64,000 nucleotides of DNA from the NCBI GenBank assembly GCA_015832175.1, contig WJXW01000008.1, positions 1,612,001-1,676,000 of the forward strand, written 5' to 3'. Below, piece by piece: positions 20,510-31,542 of this stretch (position 1 is its first letter; the number at the start of each line of letters is the position of its first letter). The notes below the pieces were generated by a model that was not told the origin of the DNA, did not search any database, and saw only the letters and a program-made list of their open reading frames with translations. A program made the position numbers and the translations under genes. The stretch comes from Paraphaeosphaeria minitans (Eukaryota; Ascomycota; Dothideomycetes; Pleosporales; Didymosphaeriaceae).

Positions 20510-23444
20510 GGGAACGAGAAACGGTAACAGGGGCCGATAGCCTGGACCTGGAGGAGGCTTCGAGGGTTGTGGAGGTTTAGGTTGGGGCTGAGGCTGATCC
20601 ACGATGACTCGGGTGTTGGTAGAAGGTTGTGCAGGCGCACTGGACTGGGCCGGTGATGTCGGTGGAGGAGGTGGCGGTGGTTTCGGAGGAGGCGGCGGCG
20701 GCCATACTGGCGTTCCACTGGGGAAGTTTGGCGGCTGGGTCACAGGACGCATTGAGAGTGTGCCACGACTAACATCTCTATCTATGATGAACGGGCTGTT
20801 CCCTGGACTCCCTCCCCTGCCAATCAACGAGCCATGTAGAGGACTCCCTAGCATCTGCGTCGCATTTTGTGGCCAGCGAGGTGCCCCATGTGGCACAGTG
20901 GCGAGCGGGCTCTGAAGCCGTGTGTGACGCTCCGAGGATCGATATCAAGTGCTGTAGGGGATCTCTGGATGAACTCTGCAGAGTTGAAGATGTCACACAT
21001 ACCCATCCAGCTGAGATAACCCTGATTATATAAGTTGGTGAATACGGTATGGAGGGGGGGGGGGGCGGTTCCAGGAGCCCAATCGGGATCGATCAACACT
21101 TGTGTGTTCGTAGTGGAGCCCGGGCCAACCGGTATCGTAGGATACCAGTGAGCCGGTGCATTTCGATGGTGGATCGAATCATCGCGGCAGACTATTTGAC
21201 GGGCGTTGCGCCCGCCCGCTAGATAGTTACGGTTTGCGTGCTCTATTTACCACGTGAAGTCGTTCCCGTTCTGGTCTTGACGAGGCGACCAGGCTTGGGC
21301 ATGGAATACTGTTATTGCAGACTGTATCATCGTTAGCATGGACACCTGAAAGCGTGCTGGATTCAAAACGTTGATCGAGCTAATCATACCATGTGTACGA
21401 AAGTACGAAGTGTTTCCAATCGTGGATTCTCATGGAGAGGGGTTGGTTGCTCTTGGAGCATGTACGGCCGCATGACATCACTGTCATCGAGGTGTACATG
21501 GATGACTATCCATCTATCAGGGGCATGAGCATTGTTAAGGTCGGGGTTAGGATCCCGTAATTGATAAAGGTTGTATTGCCTTTCCTCTGCTGGGCTTGGC
21601 GGTTGCCCTGGTACTGTCACTTCGAAGTGGTATCGAAGAAGTATGACTTACCCTGGGCGTGGGGTACCCGCCGGCGTGTACAATGCCCATCGCGCATAAT
21701 GCAATGATAGAGCTCCTGTTTCTCGTGTTAGACAATGCTTTGAGTTAAAATCGTGGGGCCTACCGCTCAAGATCGCCCGCATCACGCGGCCAAATGTAGG
21801 CCGTTGTATTGGATCCGGCAGCGTTAGTCCATCATTGCGCAGATCTAGGTCTGGGTCGATGACTCTACGCTGGTGAGTTGGAATGTCCGGGGCAAATCCG
21901 TTTTCCTCTAAGTCAGAGGAAGCAACACTGGTCTGAAGCTCAGGAATGCACTTTATTCCTCCGCAGAAAATTTTCGGATTCCGCAGGAAGTCATAGATCA
22001 GGGCCAGCTTGTTGTATTCAGGGTGATTGTTGGCGAACTCAAGGAATCTGTACGTAGAGCAGGCTGGGCAATTAATCAGTCTCACAACCCTCTTATCCAA
22101 AGCTTTGATCATTCCATCCCGCTCGTGTTTTGAACATTCATCCCTCTCCACCTCGCCAATCAGGACCTTAAGGAACTCGGCAATTCCTGACCACGATAGC
22201 TCACACTTAGAAATGAGCGATCGTCTTGGAGGGGGGACTGCCTCTATGCTCGTTTCGATACCTGATGTGACTGTTTCCTGGTCTTCAAACTCGTAGTCCT
22301 TGACCCAGCTAACTTGTTATCAGCTTATATAGATTGATAGAAATAAGGGGTGCATAACTCAAGGGTGGGAGGTAATTGCTCCGGTGGGCAATCTTCCCGG
22401 TTGTCCTTCGAATTTGCCCAGCTTGCGACCTTTAGCCAGGAAGTTTCAAGGGCAGACAATGACATCACTTACATATCTACCAATATATTAAGGTTTTAAT
22501 ACGCCCTTGTGGATCCCTAGGATCGCTAATCGAATCAGGCTTCGGCTCTGGAGGTGGCCCATTGGGTTGAAGAGTCTCCCCAGCGCAGCAGAAAACCCGA
22601 TTGTCGCCGCCATCACTGCGCAGGGCAACCCTGACCTGGTTCTTCGGACATGATGGCTGCCATGAACAGGTCTTGAAAATAGGTAGCATGTCTTTGACAC
22701 AGCAATAGCTTCTGAGTCCTGCCGAGCATGAGCACAGCACCGAATAAGACGCCCTGGCGCACTTACCTTCTAGACACTGTACCTCTCCACTAAACCTAAG
22801 GTTCGATGAGGTGACGAAGTTGGGACGATCCGCTGGGCAAGCAAAGCTTTTGCCAGGCTCGGCACATTGCTCTCGATTTTCATGCTTTGGAAATCTTTTA
22901 GCCGAATACCATCCGCATTGGTAGTAAGCAAAGACACTGGCTGTGGCCTCTTTCTCTCGTGGTGTCGTGCAGCATAAATTCTGGTACCCACCCTTCGTAC
23001 AGCCAGCCTTCGTTGCGCCTACTTCGGCGCTGCGTACAAGTCTGTCACAGCCTGGCTTGCAGTGGCCAAAATCAGACATTCCGTTCCAAGTGCACTTCGT
23101 CCGGATGCCCATGGTGATGTCCGAGGAACGTGGGCAACAGAATTTCGATCGGCCAGCGCGGCACTGCGTATGCTCCGAGATCACCTCACCCGTTTACCTT
23201 GGAACCGTGGGACTTCATCGAAGCCTTGGGGGCAATCCTGTCCGCAGTTGCTCCACCTGCAAGTTCCAGCGTGGGCCTTAGCGCCGTTTGCTGCAAGTGC
23301 TCCGAGCATACTTTGATCGAGCAATGGATCGTAATCAGTTTCGAGTTCTAGGCCAGGGCGAATGGTGCCTGCAGAGGCATAACGGAATGCAAGAGCGGCA
23401 CATCCAAGGAGGATCGTGTTGATACTGACCATCATGATGGCCAT
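20510..23444 (-). pseudogene. Multi-exon secreted Cys-rich protein gene, probably broken (chitinase-associated C-terminal type)
   Basis: ATG at 23444 opens a signal peptide (hydrophobic run ending ...RYASA) and then Cys-rich modules: CRWSNCGQDCPQGF, KFCCPRSSD, CTWNGMSDFGHCKPGC, NLCCTTP, YQCGWYS, YCCVKD, CSWQPSC, FCCAGE. The arrangement resembles the Cys-rich region found after the GH18 domain of subgroup C fungal chitinases; no GH18 domain is present. Further exons can be followed at about 22450-22365, 22310-21650, 21590-21385, 21330-20945 and a Pro-rich end to 20510 (runs of PPPPPP). The frame shifts by two near 23190 without a convincing intron. A TAA interrupts the frame near 21251, and another shift lies near 20905. 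Either a pseudogene or a badly resolved gene. Exon limits are approximate. Confidence 0.45.
21054..21065 (+). repeat. G12 homopolymer inside the Cys-rich gene remnant
   Basis: Twelve consecutive G on the plus strand, read as a Pro run in the minus-strand frame. A slip-prone site, either a mutation hotspot or a place for a sequencing error. Confidence 0.9.
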
Positions 23445-24301
23445 GCACTCTGGGAAAAGATGGCTCAAGACTGAAAGAGGACTCGACGATGTTCCTTTCG
23501 CAAGGAACAGCTTATACTTATGGTGTTTAGAATGCAGCTGTGCCATAGAATTAGGTCTAGACGCAAATTGGAGGAACCTGAGATCTCAATGACGAGCCTG
23601 AATTTGAGCATTCGAAAATGTTGCGCTACGGTGACAGCCCCGTGATACCCGTCATGAGCCGACGGGTGTTCGATCAAGTATGCGTGACGGCCAGGCCGTA
23701 GAAGACCCGAAAGACTCGGACGACCCCCAGCATCATGATCAGTTGAACCCGATACGCAGTATATCGATCAGGTGTGTGTAAGGCTGCGGAAGGATAGCTC
23801 AGAACACCGAGTTCGAAATGTCACCGGTGACCGCAACGTACGCAACAAAACTCAGAAAACTGCGCGCTAATGCCAATAATGCTGTAGAACGAACATGCGT
23901 GACTAAGCCTATAGGTATAGCGGAAGAATTTGTGCTGAAGGGGGAGTTACGACACCTTGCAATGATCGCACCTGCCACAGACAGTCAGCTAGCCTCCAAA
24001 GCGGGTGCATCACTCACCTATGCTTTTGAGCTGGCAATGGCATCGACTGCGAAGCCGGCGAGACAATACACCTGTTCGAGGAAGAATGGTGGATGCGAGC
24101 AACAGGGTCACGTGCCACTCCACACTTTCCGCACTCTGATGCAAGCAGTCCTTTGCACACGTCTTTAAACGTTTCTGATCGAACCAAGATATATGTGCAC
24201 CACTTTACAATGCGTCATTATGGACAATACATGCATCTTTAGACAGCCTCAGTCACATAATCTTACAGATCATCGCTCTACGCCGTACCAACACCACCTC
24301 T
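23445..24301. other. Intergenic stretch
   Basis: About 860 bp between the Cys-rich remnant and the 3' end of the uS10m gene. A 116-codon plus-strand frame (23818-24168) shows no family resemblance and was not accepted. Confidence 0.4.
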
Positions 24302-25676
24302 TCAAGCGTTCAGTTGTTTTTCCGCCCGATTGGCTTTGTTCGCCGCTTTCCTCGCTTTCCTTCCCATGATCTCCTTCGGCACTTTGTATCCTCCGGGCCT
24401 CGATTCTATAGATTCCGGCGTCGTGTAATCCGCCAACGCCTCCTTGTACGCCGGCGTACCCAAGATCTGCTGGACCTTCTCAATCATCGGACCCTCTCTC
24501 CTCCTGCTGTGGTCGTCGGCATCGAGGTCGTATCCTGCCCGTGTAGCAGCCTCCAAGCTCTCGAATTCCCAGATATTCGCCTTCATACCGACGCCATAGT
24601 ACTGGTGTTTCTGCAGGAACGCTAGCCACGCCTTCACCACGTCAGGATGGCCGTCCTGGATCTGGATGAGTCGTCGCATGGTGATGCGCTCGAAGTTTTC
24701 TTGCGACTTCTTGAAGATGAAGTTGGCACGTGGTACGGTCCAGCGTTCTGTTATGCGAGGGAGGGGGATGGGGCCTCGTGCACACAGACCCATGTAATAG
24801 GCTGCGCGGACGGCGAAGTCGGCGAAGAGGAGAAGGTTTCGGATGGAGTAGGTGCGGAGCTGGAGGTCGCAGACGGGAACACCGTGGGTGGGGACACGGC
24901 GGAGAGGGCGAAGGTGGACGGCTTGGACGTTAACAGGGGTCCTCAGGGCGTCGAGAGCCTCCTGTGTCTTCGGGTCGAGCGGGTCCTTGTCGGTGGGAAG
25001 CCGCAGTTCACGAGCTCTGTGATGTGTGTCAGTACGGTACATCTTTCCAATCTCACACTTGTGCGCAATTGTCAACAGCCCCCGCGGTGTCACCCGACTT
25101 CTGAATGCCATGCATGTATAGCAAATGATCATCGTAGACAACATCACCAAAGAAATATTTCACTTACTTTCCCTCCACAAGCACGTCGACGCCCTCTCTC
25201 TTGAACATCTCCAAGAGCGTGTTGTCCTCTGGGGCGTTGACCATCCGCTTCCATTTCCTCTGTGCGTCTTCCTTGGTCTTGGGTGTCCATCTATTGAGCT
25301 TTTCCTCCGCCGCCTTCGAGCTGGTCTTAAGCGCCTTGTACTCTGCCGGATCGATGCCCATGTGTTCTAACCGCTGCTCGAGGGGCATCTCGCCCTTCTC
25401 CATCTCGGCGAAAATATCGACATCGGCACCGTCGCTTTCGCCAGGCTTTGTCTGCCACTCGCGGTCATCGTCTCGGTCTTCTGCGCGCTTGCTCTTGCAT
25501 CGTAGAAAAGTCTGGGCGGACGATCTAGGGGGTGTAATCTACTCACTCGTTAGCTAGAGCTCAATGGAGGTGAATTGACAGTTGCATACCTTTATCCTCT
25601 TCGCCGGGGCCAGGAATGGCCGTAGAGAACGCGGCGCCGCCATTGCTGATGGATTGGTGCTCGTCGCGTGTAGCAT
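24302..25676 (-). CDS. RSM10: Mitochondrial small-subunit ribosomal protein uS10m
   Basis: Three exons on the minus strand: 25676-25590, 25538-25168, 25016-24302 (390 aa). The first exon gives a basic, Ser/Ala-rich N-terminus (MLHATSTNPSAMAAPRSLRP) suited to mitochondrial import. A hydrophilic linker follows, then the uS10 domain from about residue 185: PVNVQAVHLRPLRRVPTHG, then DLQLRTYSIRNLLLFADF and PLPRITERWTVPRANFIF, the beta strands typical of mitochondrial S10. The C-terminus is long and Lys/Arg-rich. The product is a structural component of the mitoribosomal 3' (head) domain. The 151-nt intron between exons 2 and 3 is longer than usual here, so a small extra exon cannot be excluded. 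Divergent from the PNP gene with about 210 bp between starts. Confidence 0.88.
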
Positions 25677-25885
25677 CACAGAGTGAAGCAAAACATTGGC
25701 GCTAGGCTGGAAAGACCCACCGCCCGGCAGAACGCGCCGCCTCGGAGAGCGCCGTGCCAAGACAAAGTCAACATCACCCCTCCTGCCGCACATGGCCGGG
25801 TGAATTTCACATCGCATAGATAAATCTTTTCTTCTTCCTTCGATTTGAATACCTGCCGAGAAAGAGGAATAAGACGGTAGGAACA
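25677..25885. promoter_or_regulatory. Bidirectional promoter between uS10m and PNP
   Basis: Only 209 bp lie between the two divergent ATGs, so core promoters overlap. Confidence 0.5.
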
Positions 25886-27072
25886 ATGGATACCCTTGCT
25901 GCGCCCAATGCCTATGTCCGCGCTTCGGAAACAGCCGACTATGTGCGCTCAAAGCTCCCGGAAGTACTTCAAAAGCCAAAAGTAGCTATTGTGTGCGGTT
26001 CTGGACTTGGTGGCCTTGTCGACACTATCGATGCCGAGCCTAAGGTCGAGCTCGCATATTCAACCATACCCAATTTTCCGCGGAGCACAGGTGAGGCGCC
26101 ACTGACTTGGTGCTTTGGTTCAATTTGTGCTGATGTCTGATTCAAGTCCAAGGCCATGCCGGCAACTTTGTGTTCGGCACGATAGGCCCGCAGAAGACCC
26201 CGGTCGCACTGTTGGTTGGACGAGCACAGTCAGTCACTGTTCCTACCGGGCTGGCGGTTTGACATGTCAATTAACCGAGACGGCAGCTTCTACGAAGGTC
26301 ACACGATTGATCTTGTTACATTTGCTACGCGTGTGTGCAGGCTCCTCGGAGTTGAGACAATGATAGGTACGCTTGTCCACCTGTTACGCACGAGGCAGAA
26401 GAAGATGCACGAACCTATCTGACGTTCTACAGTCACAAATGCAGCGGGAGGCCTGAACGAGAACTATGAAGTTGGAGACATCGTCTGCTTAAACGATGTA
26501 TGTTCATCATGTATACTCTATGTGAGATATACACTAACACTGTCCAGCATTTGAACCTTGCTGGCCTGGTCGGCATTCATCCCCTAAGAGGACCGAACAT
26601 CGACGAGTTCGGTGTGAGGTTCCCTCCGCTAAGTGATGCATATGACCTCGACCTTCGACGGCGGACACACGAAGCATGGAAGAAGCTTGGACTAGACCAA
26701 CAGAAGAGGAAGCTCCACGAAGGTGTTTACGCCTTCGTGGGCGGACCCAGCTACGAGACCAGAGCTGAGTGCAGGATGTTGCGAAGTTTGGGCGCCGACG
26801 TTGTGGGTATGTCGACGGTACCAGAGATCATCGTCGCGCGGCATGCGGGCGTTCGCGTACTGGCCTTCAGTTTGGTGACCAACAAGGCGGTACTCGATGC
26901 AGGATCGCGCGGTAACGACGAGGCGATCCAAACGATGAGCAAGTCAGAGCTTGAAGAGCATCTGAACAAGGGGAAAGCAAACCATCAGGAGGTTCTTGAC
27001 GCCGGGCGGGAAGCGGCGAAAGATATGCAGGCTCTGGTGAAGCAGATACTGTCAGACCTTCACGAGGGTTGA
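25886..27072 (+). CDS. PNP1: Purine nucleoside phosphorylase
   Basis: Five exons: 25886-26090, 26147-26228, 26287-26366, 26433-26497, 26548-27072 (318 aa). Every join keeps frame and restores conserved sequence. It belongs to the trimeric PNP family (inosine/guanosine + phosphate to base + ribose-1-phosphate), a cytosolic purine-salvage enzyme. Visible sites are VCGSGLGGL (phosphate loop), VQGHAGNFVFG, GRAHFYEGH, VTNAAGGLN (base-binding region), the loop GDIVCLNDHLNLAG, VGGPSYETRAE, and GMSTVPEIIVARHAGVRVLA. Length equals fungal PNPs. Four short introns (50-66 nt) in the first half. Confidence 0.95.
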
Positions 27073-27200
27073 CCTGTCCACCACCTAGAAGTAACACCTC
27101 ATAGTTCGGAACGCTGTACGTATGTAGAGTCCATGTGTAGACATGGATCATCAATAGAAAACAACTAGGGTGCAAGACCCAACTGCCTTCACGCTGATGT

Positions 27201-28101
27201 TCAAGGTTTGAAGACCTTTCCCTTTCGCCGCTTGTCTTGGAGTGACTTGTAGAAGGCTTTCTTGCCACTCGTCTTTGACTTGATGATGTTCTGGTACTTG
27301 CTCTTGAATTTGCCTGACTGGTCTTCCTGCGCAAGCACTTCTTCTACCAAGGTTTGGTGGCGGTCCTTCTTGGCGATGCGGCCGCTGTAGAACTCAGTAG
27401 GCCCTTCAATGATGGTCCCGACCTGGCTGAAGGCAGGGACATCGGACTTGGAGTCGGACTTCTTGTAGTGGCGCTTGGGGTCCAGGACATTACGCATCTT
27501 GAGAAGTTGCAGATCACGAAGCAACTCGGGTGTCATGTCGGTGCGCGGCAAGTTGAACCAGTCGGAGCCAGCAGTGGCTTTCTTATCCTGAGCAACTGTT
27601 AACAAAAGGCCAACCAAGTGTTGAACAAATGAACGGTAGAATGGAGATGCCTCAGTGTAACTATGATATGAAAACCTTCAGTTTGTGCAGGTGACGCCAA
27701 AACGGTGTCATGGTCTGCGTCAGTATAAAATGGGATAATTATCATCAACGGCAAATGGGAAAACAAGCATCGTGGCTTACCTCTGCCTTTTGCTTCTTGA
27801 GCTGGACCGGGTCCTCGATCTTCTTGATGCCGTTCGCCAGCGCAAGGTCCTTCTTTGGAAGCAGCTTGGAAGCATCTAGCTTGGTGATGACGCCGTGTGT
27901 TGTCGAATAGGTATCGGCGATGTGGCCAGGGTCCAGCTTGGGCAGCTTGAAGGGAGCATCGTTGGCAGGCTGGGAAGCTTTCGCGCGCATGCGTTCAGCA
28001 GCCTCAGCAAGGAGCTCCCGAACCTGCTCGTCAGTGAGCTCCTCATCGGTGTCGTCCCCCATCTGGGGCGGATGCGCTGGCAACGAAGCCATGTCTACCA
28101 T
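27201..28101 (-). CDS. FCF2: Fcf2-type pre-rRNA processing protein
   Basis: Two exons, 28101-27781 and 27587-27201 (about 235 aa); ATG at 28092 is an alternative start three codons later. The N-terminal half is acidic (DDTDEELTDEQVRELLAEA) and Pro-rich. The C-terminal half is the Fcf2 domain: SDWFNLPRTDMTPELLRDLQ, LKMRNVLDPKRHYKK, a central linker, then basic KSKYQNIIKSKTSGKKAFYK and a KRRKGKVFKP end. Fcf2 is a nucleolar factor needed for early cleavages of 18S pre-rRNA in the small-subunit processome. The 193-nt intron is long for this window and might hide a small exon. Convergent with PNP. Confidence 0.9.
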
Positions 28102-29382
28102 AGTGGAAAGCTGGCAGATGCACAAGGTCGGGAAAAATTTGGGAACGCGGTTTTGGCGGACGACGTGCACGGTTCACCCGCCGCGCCGCTTGACCAAATT
28201 CGGCCGCCCTTATGCCCTACATGCCAAAGACAAGAAATACCGCACCCATATATCGCAGGAAAAAGAAAAACGGCGTAGTAAAGGACTTCAACTCCACGAT
28301 ACAAGCACGCGCGTACACAGCATGCGGTCATTGCGGCGTGCGTGTTCATCGACTGCAGACGCTAGACGACCTATGCTTCTCGAAGCTGCTCAGATGACGC
28401 TGGTGTGCTGGCGACCAAATCCCACGCCTGTCTTGACAACGCATCGTCTCAAGGCTGAAGTACGGGGCCAAAAGCAGCTAATTGAGCAATCGGTGTGCTG
28501 TGCTGGCCTTGCCGTCCAGCGTGCGGAGAGAGAGGGAGGCTGGCATTGCAAAGTGCCTGTCCGGCGTGTGGCTCAACGTGAATGTGTTGCCTGATGCATC
28601 CGCGCAGCCGGATCAATCGCGCTGAGATGAAATGGTCGAGTCCGCTCCCGCGCGGGCCAAAAGACGAAATGTGACGGGACCGGCAGAAGCGCGTGTTGCC
28701 GTCACTGCTCTCCAGCTGCGGACGTGCAACGTGCTGTAGATGGATATAAAGTCAACATGGCAGAGGCACATGGATCCCAGCCGCACGCTGATCTTATATT
28801 CCTACCACCCTCCCCAACGCTTCTGGCGACCGCCGTACCGTCCGCTCACCAACCAGCAGCCTGCCCACACGTCCTGCGGGCACCAGTCTCGTCTCCAGGA
28901 GATCCTGCGCATAGCGTTGGCGTGTCCCTGTCTCAGCGGAGCATTCGCGCGTGTGGTTCGCTGCCTGACTGTTGCAGCCTCTCATCCGATTGGCAAGCCC
29001 GCGATAGCAATCGCACCACGAGTCGCACGCCTGCGTCGCGTCCGCCTGCTCTCGTCGCCCAGGTAAACACAGCCATTTGCAATATGCGAGTCGCACATCC
29101 AGATACTGATGGTAGCCCGCAGCATCCTGTGCGAGCCCGTCTCACGCGGCAGTCCACGCTTAAGCTATTGGGCGGCCCTCTCGTCCACTCACCCGCCGGC
29201 CTGACGCAACCACGACATCCAAGCTACAATCACCAATCTCCACCCCGTCACCATCACCCGTGCCCATTGGGCCAAGCTTGCCTCGCACCTGTACCCATCT
29301 GCCGTCTCGAAGCAGCTCTTGAAGCTCCAACGCGACACCCCTGCTCCGCGTCACCTCAGCGCCCGCCGCGCCGTCACCCACC
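28102..29382. promoter_or_regulatory. Long divergent promoter region of FCF2 and hapE
   Basis: About 1.28 kb, GC-rich, with C-rich and CCACC-rich stretches in the last 400 bp, which probably form the hapE 5' leader. Long open frames here (for example 28724-29590) arise from the GC-rich composition and are not accepted as genes. Confidence 0.45.
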
Positions 29383-30577
29383 ATGGATCCGACGAGCCTC
29401 CAGGCTCACGGCCAGCAGAAGCTGCGCCAGCAGGCCACCGCCGCGCCCCGTCGCTACGATGGCCAGAACGGCAATCCGCTCTACGACCCCGGCAACGGCG
29501 GCCACTATGGTGCGTTTGTCCCACCTGCCCGCCACCACCGCGGCGCGACGCTGCCGTTTGACTGCTCTTGGGACTGCGCCGAATCGCTGAGCTAACATGT
29601 CTTCAGGAGCCTCCGCAGCTGTACGTTTGCGCACCACGCGCGACTCTGGCGTGCCATTGCTGACAGCCGTAGATTGCCGCCCAAGGACATGCCCCAGACC
29701 CGCAGCTGTTCACAGGCGCGTGGCAGAACGTAAGCATTCGCCGCGCGCATAGTCTCAAACCCCATCGCTGAAGCTCCTACAGGTGAACCAAGGACTCAAT
29801 GGGTCCTACCGCGACATCCTCAACACGTACTGGCAGCAGCAAGTCACGAAACTCGAGACGGATGAGCATGACTACAAGCTCCACCAGCTGCCATTGGCAC
29901 GTATCAAGAAGGTCATGAAGGCCGATCCCGAGGTCAAGATGATATCCGCCGAAGCCCCCATCCTCTTCGCCAAAGGCTGCGACATATTCATTACCGAGCT
30001 TACGATGCGGGCGTGGATACACGCCGAGGAGAACAAGCGTCGCACGCTTCAGCGCTCCGACATCGCGAGCGCATTGAGCAAGTCGGACATGTTCGACTTT
30101 CTGATCGATATTGTGCCCCGCGAAGAAGCGCTCCCGCACAAGCGGAGTGGCGGACAGAGCAGCACGGCAGTCCAAGCTGCAGGCGCGGTACCTGCTGGCG
30201 CTCTTGCCCAACAGGGCGTACATCCTCAGCACCAGATGGCGCATCCGGATTATGGTATCGGGCAACACATGCCCCAGCAAGAGGACTTCCGCCAACCCGG
30301 CATGTATGCAGGACCGGTCCAAGGTGACCCGAATGCGTATGGGCAGCAGCAGATGTTCGATCCGTCTTACGGCGTATACAACCCCATGGCACAGCAGCCG
30401 GTAAGTCGATGGACCGGCTGAGGAGTTGCGTCAAGCTGACCTTGACAGCAAATGTATCCGGTACCCCAACGGGGCGCAGACCCAACCGGCGCCGGGGATC
30501 CTAACCAGGGATTTCGACCTCACGATGCAGAAGGTGATGCTGATGCCGAGGGCGAAAGGGACGAATATGGACCATAA
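29383..30577 (+). CDS. hapE: HapE, NF-YC-like subunit of the CCAAT-binding complex
   Basis: Five exons: 29383-29509, 29607-29620, 29673-29729, 29783-30400, 30449-30577 (314 aa). Exon 2 is only 14 nt, yet it is needed to keep frame (GHYG|ASAA|IAAQG). The core NF-YC histone fold spans about residues 102-178: [59 protein letters not shown] fungal upstream helix ([19 protein letters not shown]) that supports HapX-type partner contact precedes it. The C-terminus is Gln/Pro/Met-rich. With HapB and HapC it binds CCAAT boxes in the nucleus and governs iron, redox and carbon responses. Very confident by the histone-fold residues. Confidence 0.96.
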
Positions 30578-31542
30578 GCAGTTTTGTTGACTTTCCTGAA
30601 CAGACTCGTCTCGGCCAGAAACCGATCCGAGAAGCTCGGAGCCTATCCAGAACGTGGTCGCTCAGTTGGATGACTGATTTAGTTACAATGTCTCGAGTAA
30701 TGCTTGACAAGAAGATTGTCGTGGAGGCAGGGTGGTGACGCACGGCATTGGGGGTGCACGTCTCGGAAAAGAGAAGCTTATTACTATTCGACCGGGGTAT
30801 TGGCGTTGTCATGAGCGTTTCGGTCCGTCGGGTGGACATTACTTCTGAAAGACGGCGTTGGGATATGTTCCGGGGCATGGTTCGGCCGCGGATCGTGGCC
30901 TCTGGGTGAATGGGTGGCGTACATACAATCCCGACATAGGTTTCCCCAAGCGTCTCCCTCGGCCGTGATGACAATTCTTGCGAGGCGGATCTTGTTGTTG
31001 TTGATTACCGCACATGCAAGAGAGTGCTTGTCTTCACGCAGCAGGTACCCGCTTTCCGTGCGCCCCCGATGTTTTGACATGCACCCCTCCGAGACGCGGG
31101 CGGGATCACCGAAGCGTCCCGATTCACGTCATCGTAAGAAGCGGCTTTGCATGTTCTCTAGGCATGTAGTCTATCTAGGTATTCGTGAGGGACGTCCAGA
31201 TATAAAGACTTGTCCGCCCAGTGCTAGTCATATCTTTTAGTTTTAGTGCAACAGGCTTGAAACAGCTCCTGTCTTCTACCCCGCCAACCCCACTAGAACA
31301 ACAACCCACGCGCCACGCCCCAACACCGCGTGAGCCCCTTCCCCTCCTTCGACTGGCCGCTGCTTCCTACATAACTCTTGTGTATCCCACGCACAAACAA
31401 AATCCGGTGCTTTCATCTCGGTGCGTCCTCCTTCACTCACCTAACCAGACCGCTGCTCAATTCCTCACGCCAGCTCTCTCCGTCATCCCCACATTCCCGC
31501 GCCAGCTACACCACCCAATACCACCCAACACCACTCAACAAA
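30578..31542. promoter_or_regulatory. Intergenic region and long leader of malate dehydrogenase
   Basis: About 965 bp. The last 330 bp are C-rich with CCACCCAA repeats just before the ATG, typical of the leader of a strongly expressed fungal gene. No gene seen in the rest. Confidence 0.45.

Noticed and set aside
23780..23830. tRNA-like string (GGATAGCTCAG... TTCGAAAT)
   Set aside because: The A-box and B-box-like words are too close and no cloverleaf stems can be paired around them.
23818..24168. 116-codon plus-strand frame in the decayed zone
   Set aside because: No family resemblance, no good start context, no neighbour supporting a role.
28724..29590. 288-codon plus-strand frame upstream of and over hapE exon 1
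   Set aside because: Pro/Arg/Ser-rich composition from a GC-rich leader, in a different frame from hapE, with no conserved segment.
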